In this document: one piece after another, positions 62,220-64,000 of the stretch
Numbering within the stretch: position 1 is the first letter of the stretch
Layout of the letters: each line of letters opens with the position of its first letter
Source: Kitasatospora phosalacinea
GTDB lineage: Bacteria > Actinomycetota > Actinomycetes > Streptomycetales > Streptomycetaceae
NCBI RefSeq assembly: GCF_000716545.1
Contig: NZ_JNWZ01000004.1
Location: 62,001-126,000 of the forward strand
DNA: 64,000 bases
Direction of reading: 5' to 3'
Program-made: the position numbers and the translations under genes
The notes under the pieces: generated by a model
Told to the model about the DNA's origin: nothing
The model's input: only the letters and a program-made list of their open reading frames with translations
Database searches by the model: none

Positions 62220-62411
62220 TCAGGCCGCGTCCACGGTGGCGGCGCAGCGCGGGCAGGTGCAGGCCGGCCAGGTCAGCGCCGAGACCAGGGGCGGGATCTC
62301 CTCTTCGTCCGAGAAGCAGGAGGAGACCTGCACCCGGGCCCCGTCGGGCCGCACCCGGTAGACCCGGATCGTCAACCTGGCGGCCCGGCTTTCGTGTTGG
62401 TGGTCAGGCAT
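62220..62411 (-). CDS. Small CxCxxC protein, unknown
   Basis: 63 residues from ATG (MPDHQHESRAARLTIRVYRVRPDGARVQV). A beta-rich start, the acidic SCFSDEEEIPPL, and a C-terminal CTCPRCAA group that could bind zinc or iron together with the earlier Cys. Arginine-rich frame extends upstream but lacks a ribosome site as good as GAGG ahead of this ATG. First gene of the small minus-strand operon. Confidence 0.6.
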   Translation of the reverse strand: MPDHQHESRAARLTIRVYRVRPDGARVQVSSCFSDEEEIPPLVSALTWPACTCPRCAATVDAA

Positions 62412-62538
62412 GGCGGTGAACCTCGCGGGTGGCGGTGCGGGGAGGGAGCTGGACGGCCCGACGGGGGGCGACATCAGCCTGCCGATCCGGGTCGCGCGGG
62501 GCTGACGGGGAGTGGCAGAGCATGGCATCGACTCCTCT

Positions 62539-62606
62539 CGGTAGCCGTTCCGCTACCGGGAGCACCGACTGTCCCGTAGGCTGGACCGGTCTTCAAGTTT
62601 GCAAAC
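62539..62606. promoter_or_regulatory. Inverted repeats in the promoter of the XRE gene
   Basis: CGGTAGC/GCTACCG (62539-62558, 6-base spacer) and the perfect palindrome GTTTGCAAAC (62597-62606). TAGGCT (62577-62582) between them is a plausible -10. The palindrome sits 19 bases before the XRE start and would suit autoregulation. Confidence 0.5.
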
Positions 62607-62625
62607 CCGCAAGAATGGGGGCGCG

Positions 62626-63456
62626 TTGAACATCAAGCCGCTGACGCCCGAGGCTTCCCCGCGTGACGCCTTCGGCGCCGAACTCCGGCGCACTCGTGAG
62701 GAGTTGGGGATCTCGCAGAGCCAGCTGGCCGCACGTGCCGGTTACTCGCCGGGGCACATCTCGGCCGTGGAAACCGGCCGCAAACCGCCGACTTTGCCGC
62801 TTGCCCGCAAATTCGACCAGGTACTCGAAGCCGGGAAGAAGTTCTCGAACCTCTTCCTGGACGTGCGCACGAGCAGCCTGTTGCGAGGGTTCAGCCATTA
62901 CATGACCTTCGAAGCGAAGGCAGTCGAGGTGCGGGTTTTCGAAATCGGCATCATTCCGGGCCTGCTCCAGACCTCCGCGTACGCGGCCGAGTTGGTGGCC
63001 GCCTCCGTGGGCCGGGGGGCCATCACCGAGGCCCAGGGAGACGAACGGCTTCAGGTCCTGGCCAACCGTCAGAAACTGCTCACCCGGGAGCCGGTGCCCC
63101 CTCAGCTGTACGTGGTCCTCGACGAGAGCTGCATCCGGCGCCCGGTCGGCGGACCCGAAGCCATGGTGGCCCAACTCGACCGCCTGCTCGAAGTCGCCGC
63201 CCTGCCGAACGTGACGCTCCAGATCGCGCCGTACTCCATGGGTGCGAGCCGGAGCCTGGATCTGCCGGTCCACCTCCTCCGGCTCCCGGACCACTCCGTG
63301 GCGGCCTACAGCGAGGCCGCCCAGGAGGGGCTGTTCGAACGCGATCCGGCAGCCGTCCATCCCCTGCTCAGCGCCTACCATCATCTCCAGGTAGAGGCGC
63401 TGACACAGGCGGCATCCCGGGCGCTGATCAGCAAGGTGCGAGAGGAACTGCAGTGA
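62626..63456 (+). CDS. XRE-family regulator with DUF5753 (Scr1/WhiJ-like)
   Basis: 276 residues from TTG after GGGGG; nine codons more are possible from an upstream TTG, but that start lies inside the GTTTGCAAAC palindrome. HTH: FGAELRRTREELGISQSQLAARAGYSPGHISAVETGRKPPTLPLARKFDQ (about 15-65). The rest is DUF5753, with YMTFEAKAVEVRVFEIGIIPGLLQTSAYAAELVAA and LYVVLDESCIRRPVGGPEAMVAQLDRLLEVAALPNVTLQIAPY. Streptomyces chromosomes carry dozens of such genes (WhiJ/AbaA type) paired with DUF397 proteins that antagonise their DNA binding. Base composition is somewhat lower in GC than neighbours, suggesting a mobile accessory pair. Confidence 0.93.
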   Translation: MNIKPLTPEASPRDAFGAELRRTREELGISQSQLAARAGYSPGHISAVETGRKPPTLPLARKFDQVLEAGKKFSNLFLDVRTSSLLRGFSHYMTFEAKAVEVRVFEIGIIPGLLQTSAYAAELVAASVGRGAITEAQGDERLQVLANRQKLLTREPVPPQLYVVLDESCIRRPVGGPEAMVAQLDRLLEVAALPNVTLQIAPYSMGASRSLDLPVHLLRLPDHSVAAYSEAAQEGLFERDPAAVHPLLSAYHHLQVEALTQAASRALISKVREELQ

Positions 63457-63647
63457 CCGACCCCCAGTGGTTCAAGTCCAGCTACAGCAACAACGGCGGC
63501 GCCTGCGTGGAGATCGCCGTCAACATCCCCGGCACCGTCCCCGTCCGGGACTCCAAGGACCCGAGCGGGCCGCGCCTGGAGTTCACCCCCGCCAGCTGGA
63601 CGTCCTTCGTGGACGCGGCGGCGACCGGCGAGTTCGGCGAGGTCTGA
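63453..63647 (+). CDS. DUF397 protein
   Basis: 64 residues, complete family length. WFKSSYSNNGGACVEIAVNIPGTVPVRDSKDPSGPRLEFTPASWTSFVDAA contains the hallmark W-x-KSSYS-x-x-x-G-x-CVEVA and the VRDSKDPxGP...F...W stretches. GTG overlaps the XRE stop (GTGA). Proposed partner or antitoxin-like antagonist of the adjacent XRE regulator. Confidence 0.96.
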   Translation: MTDPQWFKSSYSNNGGACVEIAVNIPGTVPVRDSKDPSGPRLEFTPASWTSFVDAAATGEFGEV

Positions 63648-63670
63648 CGCGTCGCCACGGACTGCCGGAC

Positions 63671-63699
63671 GAGGCCCCTGCTCCCGAGGCGGGGGCCTC
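63671..63699 (+). terminator. Terminator of the XRE-DUF397 operon
   Basis: GAGGCCCC and GGGGCCTC form an 8-bp stem with a 13-base loop, 23 bases after the DUF397 stop. Confidence 0.65.
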
Positions 63700-63738
63700 G
63701 CGCCGTTCCGGCCCGGCACGTGGCGGGCCGACCGGGCG

Positions 63739-63876
63739 TCAGGGTGTGACCAGCCCGGCCCGGTGGGCGAGGATCACCAGGTGGACCCGGTCGCGGGCGT
63801 CCGGTTCGGCGCACAGGCGGGCCACGTGGGCCTTCGCGGTGGCGGCGCTGGTGGTGAGGCGGGCGGCGGCCTCCGC
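63739..63876 (-). pseudogene. C-terminal remnant of a LuxR/NarL response regulator
   Basis: About 45 codons ending in TGA: EAAARLTTSAATAKAHVARLCAEPDARDRVHLVILAHRAGLVTP, the second half of a LuxR HTH, with the recognition helix and the ARDRVHLVILAHRAGL end typical of NarL-type regulators. The receiver and the first HTH helix are missing; upstream on the same strand the sequence becomes part of a different gene fragment. LCAEP replaces the usual LGKLG. Clearly truncated. Confidence 0.7.
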
Positions 63877-63952
63877 GCTGGAGCAGGTCTTCGTGAAGCT
63901 GACCGACGGCCACGGCCGAGCACCGCGCGACGACGGGAGGGGATCCCGGTGA
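63877..63952 (+). pseudogene. C-terminal remnant of an ABC transporter ATP-binding protein
   Basis: About 24 codons, ALEQVFVKLTDGHGRAPRDDGRGSR then stop, which resembles the extreme C-terminus (LEQVF-x-LT) of ABC-2-type drug/sugar exporter ATPases. It abuts the LuxR remnant head to head with no room for the rest of either gene, so both look like deletion leftovers. Family assignment rests on a short match. Confidence 0.5.
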
Positions 63953-64000
63953 ACGAGGAACCGCGTCCCGGCTGCGGGACCTGGTCGCCACCGAGTGGAT
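63950..64000 (+). pseudogene. Start of an ABC-2 permease, apparently frameshifted
   Basis: A GTG overlaps the preceding stop (GTGA), as expected for an ATPase-permease pair, and reads VNEEPRP. After about 20 bases the typical permease start RLRDLVATEW appears in another frame, so one indel separates the start from the body. The window ends here; the call would change if the true start lies elsewhere. Confidence 0.45.

Overview
High-GC actinobacterial DNA, almost certainly from the Streptomycetaceae (Streptomyces or Kitasatospora). The signs are very high G+C at third codon positions, frequent GTG and TTG starts, GTGA/ATGA stop-start overlaps, MsiK-style sugar transporters without their own ATPase, a DUF397/XRE pair, and a gene order I recall from Streptomyces chromosomes. 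The window is mostly chromosomal core and near-core. It has no rRNA, tRNA, CRISPR array or complete insertion sequence that I can see.

Layout. 0-8.6 kb: the end of murC, msrB, a hydrolase, an Mrr-nuclease/TerD fusion, a GNAT enzyme, then a compact cassette of a DUF692/MNIO iron oxidase, its small partner, and a membrane protein with an eight-cysteine Gly/Ser tail (TIGR04222-like), followed by a tailless paralogue. 8.6-18 kb: heme genes hemQ, hemY and hemE (coproporphyrin route), separated by a DUF4349 lipoprotein, a FtsX-type permease and a two-component system. A 160-bp MITE-like element sits exactly at the hemQ stop codon. 18-25 kb: DUF3000, a LuxR-type regulator with a collagen-like linker, RNase D, and a fadAB beta-oxidation operon. 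25-33.5 kb: a glycosyltransferase-39-like membrane protein, dxs, and a xylFGH-like sugar transporter with a ROK regulator of the Rok7B7 type. 33.6-44 kb: pepN, a two-component system facing a flavin electron-transfer operon (ferric-reductase-like protein, FMN-binding protein, ApbE), and malQ. 44-51.6 kb: a large GH84-like secreted protein, an HNH nuclease, an MscS channel, and a LysR/SDR divergon. 51.7-58.7 kb: a csnREFGHK-type operon for amino-sugar oligosaccharides. 58.8-64 kb: an Orn/Lys/Arg decarboxylase, three small unknown genes facing an XRE-DUF397 pair, and a broken patch of LuxR and ABC-transporter remnants at the right edge.

How they work together. The heme genes supply the last steps of the coproporphyrin-dependent pathway. 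fadA and fadB form one beta-oxidation complex. The two ROK genes each sit beside a sugar transporter and have palindromic or repeated operators next to their starts. The flavin operon probably carries electrons across the membrane to a covalently flavinylated exported domain. The most interesting unit is the MNIO cassette at 5.3-8.6 kb: an enzyme family known to modify cysteines in peptides lies directly upstream of a protein whose C-terminus is a cysteine-repeat tail.

Functions are assigned by reading translated sequence against remembered family motifs. No database search was run. Comparisons with S. coelicolor gene order are from memory.
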